Shown here piece by piece: positions 9,793 to 17,990 of a stretch of 42,749 nucleotides of DNA; position 1 is the stretch's first letter; each line of letters begins with the position of its first letter. This DNA is from Flavonifractor sp. An306 (lineage in GTDB: Bacteria > Bacillota > Clostridia > Oscillospirales > Oscillospiraceae): NCBI RefSeq assembly GCF_002159455.1, contig NZ_NFIQ01000033.1, positions 1-42,749 of the forward strand, read 5' to 3'. The notes under the pieces are model-generated. The model saw nothing but the letters and a program-made list of their open reading frames with translations. It searched no databases and was not told the DNA's origin. The position numbers and the translations under genes are program-made.

Positions 9793-11724
9793 GTGGGTCC
9801 CATCCAATATATCGTCTATCTGTTTCCCGTCCTCACCGCGGCGGCCCTGTTCTACTTTTTCGCCTGGTATGTCCAGACCCAGCGCGCCCCGCTGGCCCAG
9901 CAGCTGGATCCGGCGCCGGTGAAGCGGCGGCTCTCCTTTTCCGCTCCCTGCCATCCCATGGTGAAGCGGGACGCCATTGCGGCGCTGATCATTACCGCCG
10001 TCTACGCCGTCACCGCCTTTGCCCACCTGGGCGACCTGGAGGCCCCGCAGAGCTACCGGGACTTTGGGGACGGGAAGGCCCAGACTTTCGTGCTGCCGGA
10101 GGAGGTACAGGTGTCCAAAATCTGGTATTTCTGCGGCCTGGGCACCGGCAAGTATCAGATTGAGATTTCCACCGACGGGGTGGAGTGGCTCTCCCTGTGG
10201 CAGCGGAAGGACGACCCGGAGGACGCCGACAAGATCACGGGCTACTACTGGGCAGACCCGGAGGGGTACGGCGCCAGCTATGCCGTGACCCAGAACTACA
10301 ACCAGCTGTTCAAGTGGAACGAGGTGGTGATCGACAACCCCCAGTATATCCGCTATTTACGGATTACCGGCCAGGCCAACAAGGGCCTGCTGGAGCTGGA
10401 CGAGCTGGCCTTTTTCGATATGGAGGGGAACGTCATTGACCTCAGCGACGACACCAATCCCCTCTTTAACGAGCAGGACCTGGTGCCAGAGGCCATCACC
10501 TATATGAACAGCGCCTATTTTGACGAGATTTACCACCCCCGCACCGCCTACGAGCACATCCGTGGGATCTATCCCTATGAGGTGACCCATCCGCCCCTGG
10601 GCAAGCTGATTATGAGCATCGGCATCCGGCTGTTCGGCATGACCCCCTTCGGCTGGCGGTTTATGGGCACGCTGTTCGGGGTGGGGATGCTGCCGCTGCT
10701 GTATGTGTTTCTGAAAAACCTGTTCGGCCGCACCTCCATCGCCACCTGCGGCACCATTCTGCTGGCCGCCGACTTCATGCACCTGACCCAGACAAGGCTG
10801 GCCACCATCGACACCTACGCCTTCTTCTTTATCCTGCTCATGTACTGGTTCATGTACCGCTGGCTGGCTCTCCCCGCCGGGACCTCCTTCAAGACCTGCG
10901 CCCTGCCCCTGTTCCTCTCCGGGCTGTTCTGGGGCATCGGGGCGGCCTCCAAGTGGACGGTGATCTATGGCTGCACCGGTCTGGTGGTGCTCTATTTCCT
11001 GGGTCTGGCGCTGAAGCTGCGCCAGTGGCCGGAGGAGAGCCGCCACGAGCGGGTGGGCTGGACGGTGAAAACCCTGGCCTTCTCGGTGCTGGTGTTCGCC
11101 CTCATTCCGGCGGTGATCTATATTCTGTCCTATCTGCCCTACGCCGCCGCCTCCGGGGATACCTCCCTGAGCAATCTGCTCCATGAGGTGTGGGAGAACC
11201 AGAAGTATATGCTCTCCTACCACCAGGGGGTCACCGACACCCACCCCTACTCCTCCCGCTGGTACCAGTGGCTGCTGGATATCCGGCCCATCCTCTACTA
11301 TATGGACAACTCGGTGGCCGGGGAGACCACCCGCTTCGCCGCCTTCGTCAACCCGGTGGTGTGCTGGGGGGGCCTGCTGGCGGTGGTGGCCTGCGGGTTC
11401 CACGGTATCGTCCGCCGCAGCGGCAGGGCGCTGTTTATCTTCATCGGCTACCTGGCCCAGCTGGTGCCCTGGCTCTTCATCGGCCGGATCACCTTCGCCT
11501 ATCACTACTTCCCCTCGGTGCTCTTCCTGGTGCTGGCCCTGTGCTATGTGTTCCACACCCTGGCCCAAAAGGAGGAGCTGGTCCGCTGGAAACCGGCCAT
11601 GTACGCCGTCACCGGCGGCGCCGTGGCGCTGTACGCCCTGTTCTATCCGGTGCTGGTGGGGATCACCTATCCCACCTGGTATGGCACCTGTGTGCTCCGG
11701 TGGTTCCCATCCTGGCCTTTCTAA
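9793..11724 (+). CDS. PMT-like (GT39) membrane glycosyltransferase with an inserted ectodomain
   Basis: Polytopic membrane protein of about 643 residues in the dolichyl-phosphate-mannose protein mannosyltransferase superfamily. It has the acidic pair D244-E245 (FDEIYH) in the first outside loop, followed by the THPPLGK motif near residue 266 and many helices. It probably moves a sugar from a polyprenyl-phosphate donor to a cell-surface acceptor. Between helix two and the catalytic loop, residues about 75-225 form a soluble, beta-rich segment resembling a discoidin/F5-8C carbohydrate-binding fold; that resemblance is my reading. The GTG at 9793 is chosen because GGAGGTG lies nine bases upstream; an in-frame ATG at 9739 lies inside the dnaJ terminator stem. 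PHP phosphatase and rpiB genes follow closely. Confidence 0.82.
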   Translation: MGPIQYIVYLFPVLTAAALFYFFAWYVQTQRAPLAQQLDPAPVKRRLSFSAPCHPMVKRDAIAALIITAVYAVTAFAHLGDLEAPQSYRDFGDGKAQTFVLPEEVQVSKIWYFCGLGTGKYQIEISTDGVEWLSLWQRKDDPEDADKITGYYWADPEGYGASYAVTQNYNQLFKWNEVVIDNPQYIRYLRITGQANKGLLELDELAFFDMEGNVIDLSDDTNPLFNEQDLVPEAITYMNSAYFDEIYHPRTAYEHIRGIYPYEVTHPPLGKLIMSIGIRLFGMTPFGWRFMGTLFGVGMLPLLYVFLKNLFGRTSIATCGTILLAADFMHLTQTRLATIDTYAFFFILLMYWFMYRWLALPAGTSFKTCALPLFLSGLFWGIGAASKWTVIYGCTGLVVLYFLGLALKLRQWPEESRHERVGWTVKTLAFSVLVFALIPAVIYILSYLPYAAASGDTSLSNLLHEVWENQKYMLSYHQGVTDTHPYSSRWYQWLLDIRPILYYMDNSVAGETTRFAAFVNPVVCWGGLLAVVACGFHGIVRRSGRALFIFIGYLAQLVPWLFIGRITFAYHYFPSVLFLVLALCYVFHTLAQKEELVRWKPAMYAVTGGAVALYALFYPVLVGITYPTWYGTCVLRWFPSWPF

Positions 11725-11737
11725 AGGAGCGTTGTTT

Positions 11738-12529
11738 ATGTACTGTTCTGATTACCATACCCACAGCCAGCTCTCCCCCGACAGCAGCGCCCCCCTGGAG
11801 CAGATGGCCCAGGCGGCGGTGGAGGCCGGGCTGGACGAGCTGTGCGTCACCGACCACTGTGATCTGCTGACCCTCCAGGGAGAGCCGGTGGAGCGCTACG
11901 ACTGGCCCCCCGCCGTGGCCCAGTACCAGGCGGCGGCCGCCCAATTTTCCTCCGGCCTCACCCTGAAGCTGGGGCTGGAGCTGGGCATGGGCCACCTGAA
12001 CCCCGCCGCCGCCCAGACCATTGTGGGCCAGCCGGAGCTGGACTTTGTGCTGGGCTCCGTCCACAATCAGAGCCCGGAAAAAGGGGGGGTGGACTTCTAC
12101 TATGTGCCCTACCCCGATTCCGCCGCCTGCTACGCCGCCCTGGACGACTACTTCGCCTCCATGGCCATCCTGGCGGCAACCCCCTGTTACGACGTGCTGG
12201 CCCACATCATCTATCCCCTGCGGTATATGGAGGCGCCGGTATCTCTGGAGGGGTATTATGACCGCATCCGGGCCATTCTGCGCACCGCCGTGGAGAACGG
12301 CCGGGGCATGGAGGTCAACACCTACCGGGGCCGCACCGTAGCGGAGTGGAAACCCATTCTGGAACTCTACCGGGATTGCGGCGGCGAAATTCTCACCGTG
12401 GGCTCCGACGCCCACATCCCCGGCGGCGTGGGCAAGGGGATCCGGGAGGCCATGGAGCTGATCGCCGGCTGTTCCTTCCGGTATGTCTGTACCTATGACA
12501 AGCGAAAGCCTGTGTTCCACAAGCTATAA
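11738..12529 (+). CDS. PHP-domain phosphatase, histidinol-phosphatase (HisK)-like
   Basis: Metal-dependent hydrolase of 263 residues. The four PHP motifs are visible: DYHTHSQLS near the N-terminus, VTDHCD near residue 40, GSVHN in the middle and the C-terminal VGSDAHIPGGVG, with an additional AHIIYPLRY segment. The closest functional match is the HisK/HisJ-type histidinol-phosphate phosphatase, but no his biosynthesis genes are nearby, so another phosphate ester is possible. The ATG follows AAAGGAGC and lies 13 bases after the glycosyltransferase stop. The rpiB gene begins 16 bases downstream. Confidence 0.85.
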   Translation: MYCSDYHTHSQLSPDSSAPLEQMAQAAVEAGLDELCVTDHCDLLTLQGEPVERYDWPPAVAQYQAAAAQFSSGLTLKLGLELGMGHLNPAAAQTIVGQPELDFVLGSVHNQSPEKGGVDFYYVPYPDSAACYAALDDYFASMAILAATPCYDVLAHIIYPLRYMEAPVSLEGYYDRIRAILRTAVENGRGMEVNTYRGRTVAEWKPILELYRDCGGEILTVGSDAHIPGGVGKGIREAMELIAGCSFRYVCTYDKRKPVFHKL

Positions 12530-12545
12530 GAGGAGGAGTTTTGTT

Positions 12546-12971
12546 ATGATCGCGTTGGGTTCCGACCACGGAGGGCTGGCCCTCAAACAGCACGTGATGA
12601 AGTATCTGGACGCCCACGGCCTGGCCTACAAGGACTACGGCTGCTACACGTCCGAGAGCTGCGACTACCCCGACTTCGGCCGGGCGGCGGCGGAGGCGGT
12701 GGCCTCCGGGGAATGTGACCGGGGCATTGTGGTCTGCACCACCGGCATCGGCATCTCCATCGCCGCCAACAAGGTGAAGGGGATCCGCTGCGCCCTGTGC
12801 AGCGAGCCCCTGTCCGCCGAGATGACCCGGCGGCACAACAACGCCAATATGCTGGCCATGGGGGGCGGCCTCATCGGCAACAACATGGCGGACAAGATCC
12901 TGGACGCCTTCCTCAACACCGAGTTTGAGGGCGGCCGCCACCAGCGGCGGATCGACAAGCTGGAGCCCTGA
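12546..12971 (+). CDS. rpiB: Ribose-5-phosphate isomerase B
   Basis: Interconverts ribose 5-phosphate and ribulose 5-phosphate (pentose phosphate pathway); RpiB/LacAB family, 141 residues. The substrate-binding loop SDHGG is at residues 6-10, the catalytic C64 lies in VVCTTGIGIS, and the HNN motif is at 97-99. AGGAGGAG precedes the ATG. Length and motifs fit RpiB rather than the LacA/LacB subunits, although allose-6-phosphate isomerase activity cannot be excluded. It is last in a three-gene unit that ends in a strong terminator. Confidence 0.94.
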   Translation: MIALGSDHGGLALKQHVMKYLDAHGLAYKDYGCYTSESCDYPDFGRAAAEAVASGECDRGIVVCTTGIGISIAANKVKGIRCALCSEPLSAEMTRRHNNANMLAMGGGLIGNNMADKILDAFLNTEFEGGRHQRRIDKLEP

Positions 12972-12982
12972 GTAAAACGGAC

Positions 12983-13020
12983 AAAGCCCGGCGGGGAGCA
13001 TGGCTCCCCGCCGGGCTTTT
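12983..13020 (+). terminator. Terminator after rpiB
   Basis: A 17-bp perfect stem (12983-12999 with 13003-13019), a three-base loop and TTTT. The stem begins with an A-run, so it may also stop the converging DUF4179 transcript. Confidence 0.9.
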
Positions 13021-13035
13021 GCGTATATGGGTGGT

Positions 13036-14037
13036 TCAGCCGGCGTTCACCGGCACCTGGGTGCCGCAGATGATCAGGGCGGAGATGTCCTCCAGGGGGA
13101 TGGGCTGGTCAAAGAGGGCCCCGTAGTGGGCCTTGATGGTCTCGTCGTCAGCGCTGCCGCTGCCCCCCCGGTTGGCGTCGCCCACGGGCAGGACGGTGCC
13201 GTCGGAGAGCTGGAGGGAGACGGTGAAGTCGTCCAGCAGCCTCATGGCGTGCTCCGGGGGTTCCCCCAGCTTGGGGATGTCGTTGGGGGCAATGATGTCC
13301 ATGTGTATCCCCAGGGGGGAGAGCTGTATTTTGCGAATCTGGTAGGTTTTCCCTTCGGTGCCGGTGACGGTGAGGTTATCCACCGGAACGGATACCGTGG
13401 CGTCCCGGTATCGGGCGGTATATTTCAGCTCCCACTCTCCCTCCGCCAGCAGGGTGGACTCTTCTCCCTCCTGATAGAGAACCAGATCACGAAAGACCAC
13501 CTGGACGTTGCGCAGGAAGGGCAGGGTGCCGCTCCCCGTCCAGGTTTCCACCAGCTGTATCTGGTTGTCGGGCAGGCCCTCCCGCACATACTCCACATAA
13601 CCGCCGCCGCTCCCCCGGTGTAGGCTGTTTTCGCTGTCCTGGAAATGGGCCCCCTGGGGGATGGGCTCCCCGTCCTCCCGGGTGAGGGTGTATACCATCG
13701 CCACATTGTACTGGTCGCCGATCACCGCCTCGGCGGTGAGGGTGTAGCCGTTGACGGTGACCGAGGCGTCCACCGGATAGCCGATGCTGTCCACCAGCTC
13801 GGTCTGGGCCCCGCCGTACAGGGGGGCAAGCAGGTTGCTCACCGTTCCGGCGGTTACCTCGGCGCTGACGGTGAGGGTAAGAAGGGCCACTGCCGCCGCC
13901 AGCACCAGGAGCGTCCGGCCCAGCCGCCGGCGGCGGGGCCGGGCGGGGGTATTCTGCCGCTCCAGGGCCTGCTGGACGGTGTCTGCCGGGGGACGCACCC
14001 CGGCAAAGGCCGTCTGATAGCGTTCACGGTTGGTCAT
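13036..14037 (-). CDS. DUF4179-type membrane protein, probable anti-sigma factor
   Basis: 333-residue single-pass membrane protein. A short cytoplasmic region of about 40 residues, rich in arginine just before the membrane, leads to one helix (LGRTLLVLAAAVALLTLTV, about 40-60) and a large extracytoplasmic beta-rich domain of the DUF4179 type. The gene overlaps the upstream sigma gene by 14 bases, with GGAGGAA inside the sigma coding region. That arrangement is typical of an ECF sigma factor and its membrane partner. It probably holds the sigma factor inactive until an envelope signal arrives; this is inferred from family and context. No zinc-binding HxxxCxxC anti-sigma motif is present. Confidence 0.82.
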   Translation of the reverse strand: MTNRERYQTAFAGVRPPADTVQQALERQNTPARPRRRRLGRTLLVLAAAVALLTLTVSAEVTAGTVSNLLAPLYGGAQTELVDSIGYPVDASVTVNGYTLTAEAVIGDQYNVAMVYTLTREDGEPIPQGAHFQDSENSLHRGSGGGYVEYVREGLPDNQIQLVETWTGSGTLPFLRNVQVVFRDLVLYQEGEESTLLAEGEWELKYTARYRDATVSVPVDNLTVTGTEGKTYQIRKIQLSPLGIHMDIIAPNDIPKLGEPPEHAMRLLDDFTVSLQLSDGTVLPVGDANRGGSGSADDETIKAHYGALFDQPIPLEDISALIICGTQVPVNAG

Positions 14038-14518
14038 CGTCCCATTCCTCCTTTAACAGCTCTTTTAATTTCAGCCTGGCCCGGCGCAGCCAGGTGCGTA
14101 CCGTGGCCTCCCTGGCCCCCAGCAGGGCCGCGATCTCCCCGGTGGAGTACCCCTCATAGTAGTAGAGGTCCACCGTCAGCCGGTAATCCCGGGGGAGGGA
14201 TAATACCGCCTCGTACAGCGCCCGGTAGGACGGCTCCGCCGGAGCATACTCCGCCAGAGCCTCGTCCAGAGGCACCGTGGGCCGCCGCCGGACCGTCCGC
14301 AGCAGATTCCGGCTCTTGTTTACCGCCACCCGCAGCAGCCACCGCCGCTCGTGCTCCGGCGACTGGAAGGGCTCCGTTCTGCGGCAGCGCTCCAGCAGCA
14401 CCTCCTGGAGCACGTCCTCCGCGTCGGGGGGTTGGCGGGTGTATTGCAGGGCCAGGCGGTAGATGGTCCTGCCGTATTGGGCGAAGGTCTGTTCCATCGT
14501 TTGCGTGTCCATCCCCAT
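14024..14518 (-). CDS. ECF-type RNA polymerase sigma factor
   Basis: Sigma-70 family protein of 164 residues with only regions 2 and 4. Region 2 has DAEDVLQEVLLERCR near residue 35 and RRWLLRVAVNKSRN near 60. Region 4 has the helix-turn-helix YSTGEIAALLGAREATVRTW near 130-150. It should direct a small regulon under control of the membrane protein encoded next. The start may be the ATG at 14518 or the one at 14512; GGAAGG is three bases from the first and nine from the second. A TGAAAC box 45 bp upstream suggests self-activation. Confidence 0.92.
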   Translation of the reverse strand: MGMDTQTMEQTFAQYGRTIYRLALQYTRQPPDAEDVLQEVLLERCRRTEPFQSPEHERRWLLRVAVNKSRNLLRTVRRRPTVPLDEALAEYAPAEPSYRALYEAVLSLPRDYRLTVDLYYYEGYSTGEIAALLGAREATVRTWLRRARLKLKELLKEEWDDDQP

Positions 14519-14562
14519 TCACCTTCCTTTCTACTTATTCCAACACCGCAGCAGGGGCAAAT

Positions 14563-14568
14563 GTTTCA
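14563..14568 (-). promoter_or_regulatory. Candidate ECF-type -35 element (TGAAAC) upstream of the sigma gene
   Basis: On the minus strand TGAAACATTT occurs about 45 bp before the sigma start. It matches the -35 sequence used by many Firmicute ECF sigma factors. The -10 part is poorly defined (CGGTGT about 14 bases on), so this is tentative. Confidence 0.4.
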
Positions 14569-14576
14569 CCAAAGGT

Positions 14577-14618
14577 AAAAAAAGCCGGGCGGCGGGATGC
14601 TGTTCCCGCCGCCCGGCT
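14577..14618 (-). terminator. Terminator of the EFR1 flavodoxin-ferredoxin gene
   Basis: A 15-bp perfect stem (14583-14597 with 14604-14618) and a six-base loop, followed on the minus strand by at least six T. It separates this gene from the sigma/DUF4179 pair. Confidence 0.9.
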
Positions 14619-14623
14619 GGCCG

Positions 14624-15445
14624 TTATAGGAAGGTCTGGTTTTCGTTCCGAGAGGTAAAGCTCTGCCGCAGCATCTCCACGTGGGAGAGGAAGGCGGGGT
14701 CGTCAAAATACTTGGCCCCGGTGGGGCACAGGCGGATGCACCGCTGGCACTTGATGCAGGTGCCGGGGGTCTCCGCCACATTTTCCGGGTTGATGGCCCC
14801 CATGGGGCAGGACTGGGCGCAGGCGCCGCAGTTGGTGCATTTGGCAGGGTCGGTCTGGGGCTTGGCCTTCAGGAATTTGGCCGGGGCCCCGTCCACCCCC
14901 TTGGGGACGTAGTAGGGAGCGTCGCTGTCGCCGGGGACGGCGGGGGAGGGGGGAATCTGCTGGGCCTGGGTCACTTTGTCGGCCACCTGCCGGGCGAAGG
15001 CCCGCATCTCCTCCTGATCCGCCTGGCTGGGGCGGCCGGGGGCCAGGTCGTCGGTAAAGGCGTGCCGCCCCACGAAGGCTCCGGCGGCCACGGGATGGAA
15101 GCCGTTCTGGGTGAGGACGGCCCGCAGCTCCGCCAGGGAGTTGTCAAAGCTGCGGTTGCCGAAGGTTACCACCGGCACCGCCAGGGCCCCGTTGCCCGCG
15201 GTCTGCTCCTGGACATAGGGCAGCAGCTTGTTGGGCAGCTTTCCGGCGTAGGTGGGCATGGCGAACACCACCACGTCTCCCGGCTGGAAGGACAGCGGCC
15301 CGGTGCGGGCGGCGGGCAGGGTGAAGTCCAGGGCCTTCCAGGGGCAGCCCAGAGCCTGGGCCAGCGCCCCGCCGATCACCTCCGCCGTCTGCCTGGTGTT
15401 TCCGGTGGCGCTCCAATAGACGGACCATACCTGTGTGGGTACCAC
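14624..15445 (-). CDS. EFR1-type flavodoxin / 2[4Fe-4S] ferredoxin
   Basis: Soluble redox protein of 273 residues. The N-terminal flavodoxin domain has the FMN phosphate loop WSATGNTRQTA (about 10-20). The C-terminal domain carries two complete cluster motifs, CTNCGACAQSCP and CIKCQRCIRLCP. This is the EFR1 domain order common in Clostridia. Its partners are unknown; it could pass electrons between low-potential ferredoxin pathways and a membrane or cytosolic acceptor. The start is a GTG with GGAG nine bases upstream. It has its own promoter and terminator and so is monocistronic. Confidence 0.9.
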   Translation of the reverse strand: MVPTQVWSVYWSATGNTRQTAEVIGGALAQALGCPWKALDFTLPAARTGPLSFQPGDVVVFAMPTYAGKLPNKLLPYVQEQTAGNGALAVPVVTFGNRSFDNSLAELRAVLTQNGFHPVAAGAFVGRHAFTDDLAPGRPSQADQEEMRAFARQVADKVTQAQQIPPSPAVPGDSDAPYYVPKGVDGAPAKFLKAKPQTDPAKCTNCGACAQSCPMGAINPENVAETPGTCIKCQRCIRLCPTGAKYFDDPAFLSHVEMLRQSFTSRNENQTFL

Positions 15446-15529
15446 AAAGCATCACTCCATTTCATGCCGCGCTGCGGACAAAGTTGAGACATGGGCCCGG
15501 AACCTCCGCCGGACCCGAGGATTGTCCTC

Positions 15530-15558
15530 ATTATAGTATAGGGCGGCGGCGGGGTCAA
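15530..15558 (-). promoter_or_regulatory. Sigma-A promoter of the EFR1 gene
   Basis: TTGACC (15558-15553), a 17-bp spacer and a perfect TATAAT (15535-15530) on the minus strand. It begins nine bases past the stop of the last DUF4132 gene, with no terminator between them. Confidence 0.82.
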
Positions 15559-15566
15559 GGCGGGGA

Positions 15567-17975
15567 CTACCGGGCTTCCTTTTTCCAGTCGGGGTTGGTT
15601 TCGGTGCTGGAGGCGGTGGCCCGCTCCAGCTGGTAGACCACCTCGCTGTAGTAGCGGGTGGGGACCTCCCCCAGGGTGAAGATGTGCTCCTCCTTGGGCT
15701 CGTCATAGCAGTAGCTGCCCCGCTGCACGGTACCCGCCCGGTAAAATACCGCGTCGTATACCGTCACGGTGGAGTTCTCGTCTCCCACGTAGGCGCCGGA
15801 GAAGTTCAGCTCCACCCCCATGCCCAGGGCGGGGTCCTCCCGGTAGAAGGTGTAAAACCCGCCGGCGTCCTGCACGCTGCCCCGGTACCAGCCCAGGCCC
15901 TGCAGCTTGCCGGAGAGGGACAGGCCGTTGAGCATTTTTCCGCCGAACCGCTCCAGACTGCGGCAGGACTCCAGGACGGGCTCCAGGCGAAAGACCGGGC
16001 GGTCCAGCTGCTGGATGCTCTGGGTGATCTCATAGTCCTCCAGCTGCTGCTTCCAGCCCTCCAGGGTCTCCTGGTCCAGCTCCACCGGATGGGCCAGGCC
16101 GATGCGGGCGCCCTCGGGCAGCTGGTACTCCTCCTCATCCACGGTGTTGAAGGAGCCGTCCTCCATGTAGCGGAAGGTGGTCTGGAGTTGGCCGTCCTCA
16201 TAGATGCCCCAGATCAGGCTCATGGCAAACTGGTGCATAATGGGGTTGTGGACAAACAGAGCCTGCCAGCTGTCGCCCGTCCAGCACCGCAGCGCCGAGA
16301 GGGCGGCCTCCAGCCGGGCCTTCTGGGAGGTGACGGTGGTGCGGATCTGCTTTTTCATGGTCTTGAAGTCGTTGTAGGCGGCGGTGGCCTTGGCCTCGTC
16401 GTCGGTCTTGCCGGGGGCGGGCAGATTTTTGACCGTCTTGCCACTGTCGTTGGTGATCTCCAGCTCCAGGGTGGGGGTCAGGCGCACCGTAAAGCTGCGG
16501 GGGCCGTAGTCAAAGGTGCGCTTGCCGTCGGCGGAGAAGCCCAGGGTGGGCACGATCCGGTCAGCCAGCTCCTCGGTGGTGATGCCCAGTTCCTGGGCGG
16601 CGTTGTCCAGGGCGGCCCCGGCGGCGGCCTTCACCTGGCGGAACTTGAACTTGCGGGAGATGGCGTCCACAATCAGCAGGGCGGCGGGGTCGTCGCTGAG
16701 GGCCAGGGCGGTCACCGCGTCGCAGGCGATGGCTCCCCGGGCGTTCTGGGGCCACTCGTTGATGGCGTGGTTCAGCTTGGGGGTCATGGCCGGGCCGCCG
16801 TATACCGCCGCGAAGGGGAGCACCCATTTGGTCTTGCTCTGGGCCCCGGCGGCCAGCCAGAGCTCGTATACCTCGTTGGCCAGGGCGGCCAGGTCTTTCT
16901 GGTCGATCCCCTGGGCCAGCTGGGCGGCGGTCTCGCTGCGGCCGATCCGGCCCAGCTCGCAGCAGGCCACCATCAAGGCGTCCCGGCGGTCCTGGCTGAC
17001 CTCGCCCCCCTCTGTCAGGTGGAGGGTGGGCAGGGGATGGTCCAGCAGCCACTGGAGCTTCCGCTTTTTTCCGCCCTTCAGCACCCGGGCGGCCAGCTCG
17101 TCGAGGCTGGCGGGAGCCTCTTCACCGGCGGGCTGGGCCTCCTGACCAAGGGCGACCCGGATGGCGTCGGCCACCTTGGCGCTCTTTTCCACCGCCAGAG
17201 CCTCCTCCAGCTGCGGCCGGAGGGCGTCTCCCAGCTTGGCCGCCACCTCCGCGGCCATCAGCCGCTGGGCGGCCTTTTTGCTCTTGAGCAGGTCGGCGTA
17301 GTCGCCGGCCCAGTCCGGGTGGGAGGCCAGAATGGTCAGCAGCAGCCTCTGGACCTGCTTGGAGGACTCCCCGGTGCAGGCCAGAAGCTCCGCCTTGGCC
17401 AGGGCGCCCTCCTCGCCGGGCAGGGCGGTCAGGTCGTCCAGGGCGGAGAGGGCCACAAACCGGCCGTACAGGCAGGCGTCCTGGGCGGCGGTGCACAGCC
17501 TGGGCAGATAGGCCGGCTTGTTTACCACCTTATAGACGGCGTTGCGGACCAGGACCTTGTGCCGCTCCTGGTAGTAGGAGTCGTGGATTGCGCTAAATAT
17601 GTCCAACAGCGTGAGGAAGGGCAGGTCCAGTTCCAACAGCGCCTCCGCCAGCCCGGACATGTCCGACTCGCCGTGAACGAGTTCGGTTATCCCGCTGCCC
17701 TGAAACACCCGCCACAGAGCCAGGACACAGCGGCAGGTAAATTCGTCCCAGACCGTGCTGTTCCGGTATTCCCGCAGCCATCTCGCTCCCTGGTGGGGAT
17801 AGACATAGCGGTTGGAGGAGGTGGGGGCCAGCTGGACCAGGCTGTCCGCCAGACTGCCTGTGTCGGTAAGGTAGGCCTCCAGTTCTCTCTTTCCGGTGGC
17901 GGTGTGCCGGACCAGATCGTCGATGATCCGGCGCTTCAAATCCTCTTTTTTATTGGGAAATAGCGAAAACCTCAT
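15567..17975 (-). CDS. DUF4132 domain protein, copy B (last gene of the MoxR-VWA operon)
   Basis: 802-residue soluble protein of unknown function. The N-terminal half is helical and HEAT-like, rich in Ala/Leu repeats. The DUF4132 region covers roughly residues 540-700, with SWQALFVHNPIMHQFAM, FRYMEDGS, an IGLAHPVELD segment and YEITQSIQQLDRPVF. DUF4132 also occurs in E. coli MolR/YehI-type proteins, whose biochemistry is not settled. No signal peptide or membrane helix is seen. From about residue 190 on it is closely similar to copy A just upstream, while the first 180 residues have diverged. GAGGAGG lies six bases before the ATG, 15 bases after the copy A stop. Confidence 0.82.
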   Translation of the reverse strand: MRFSLFPNKKEDLKRRIIDDLVRHTATGKRELEAYLTDTGSLADSLVQLAPTSSNRYVYPHQGARWLREYRNSTVWDEFTCRCVLALWRVFQGSGITELVHGESDMSGLAEALLELDLPFLTLLDIFSAIHDSYYQERHKVLVRNAVYKVVNKPAYLPRLCTAAQDACLYGRFVALSALDDLTALPGEEGALAKAELLACTGESSKQVQRLLLTILASHPDWAGDYADLLKSKKAAQRLMAAEVAAKLGDALRPQLEEALAVEKSAKVADAIRVALGQEAQPAGEEAPASLDELAARVLKGGKKRKLQWLLDHPLPTLHLTEGGEVSQDRRDALMVACCELGRIGRSETAAQLAQGIDQKDLAALANEVYELWLAAGAQSKTKWVLPFAAVYGGPAMTPKLNHAINEWPQNARGAIACDAVTALALSDDPAALLIVDAISRKFKFRQVKAAAGAALDNAAQELGITTEELADRIVPTLGFSADGKRTFDYGPRSFTVRLTPTLELEITNDSGKTVKNLPAPGKTDDEAKATAAYNDFKTMKKQIRTTVTSQKARLEAALSALRCWTGDSWQALFVHNPIMHQFAMSLIWGIYEDGQLQTTFRYMEDGSFNTVDEEEYQLPEGARIGLAHPVELDQETLEGWKQQLEDYEITQSIQQLDRPVFRLEPVLESCRSLERFGGKMLNGLSLSGKLQGLGWYRGSVQDAGGFYTFYREDPALGMGVELNFSGAYVGDENSTVTVYDAVFYRAGTVQRGSYCYDEPKEEHIFTLGEVPTRYYSEVVYQLERATASSTETNPDWKKEAR

Positions 17976-17990
17976 ACGTTGCCTCCTCTG

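Noticed and set aside
12030-12180. Repeated GCC/CGC runs as possible microsatellites or CRISPR-like repeats
   Set aside because: They reflect codon use for Ala and Arg in GC-rich genes; no regularly spaced direct repeats were seen anywhere in the window.
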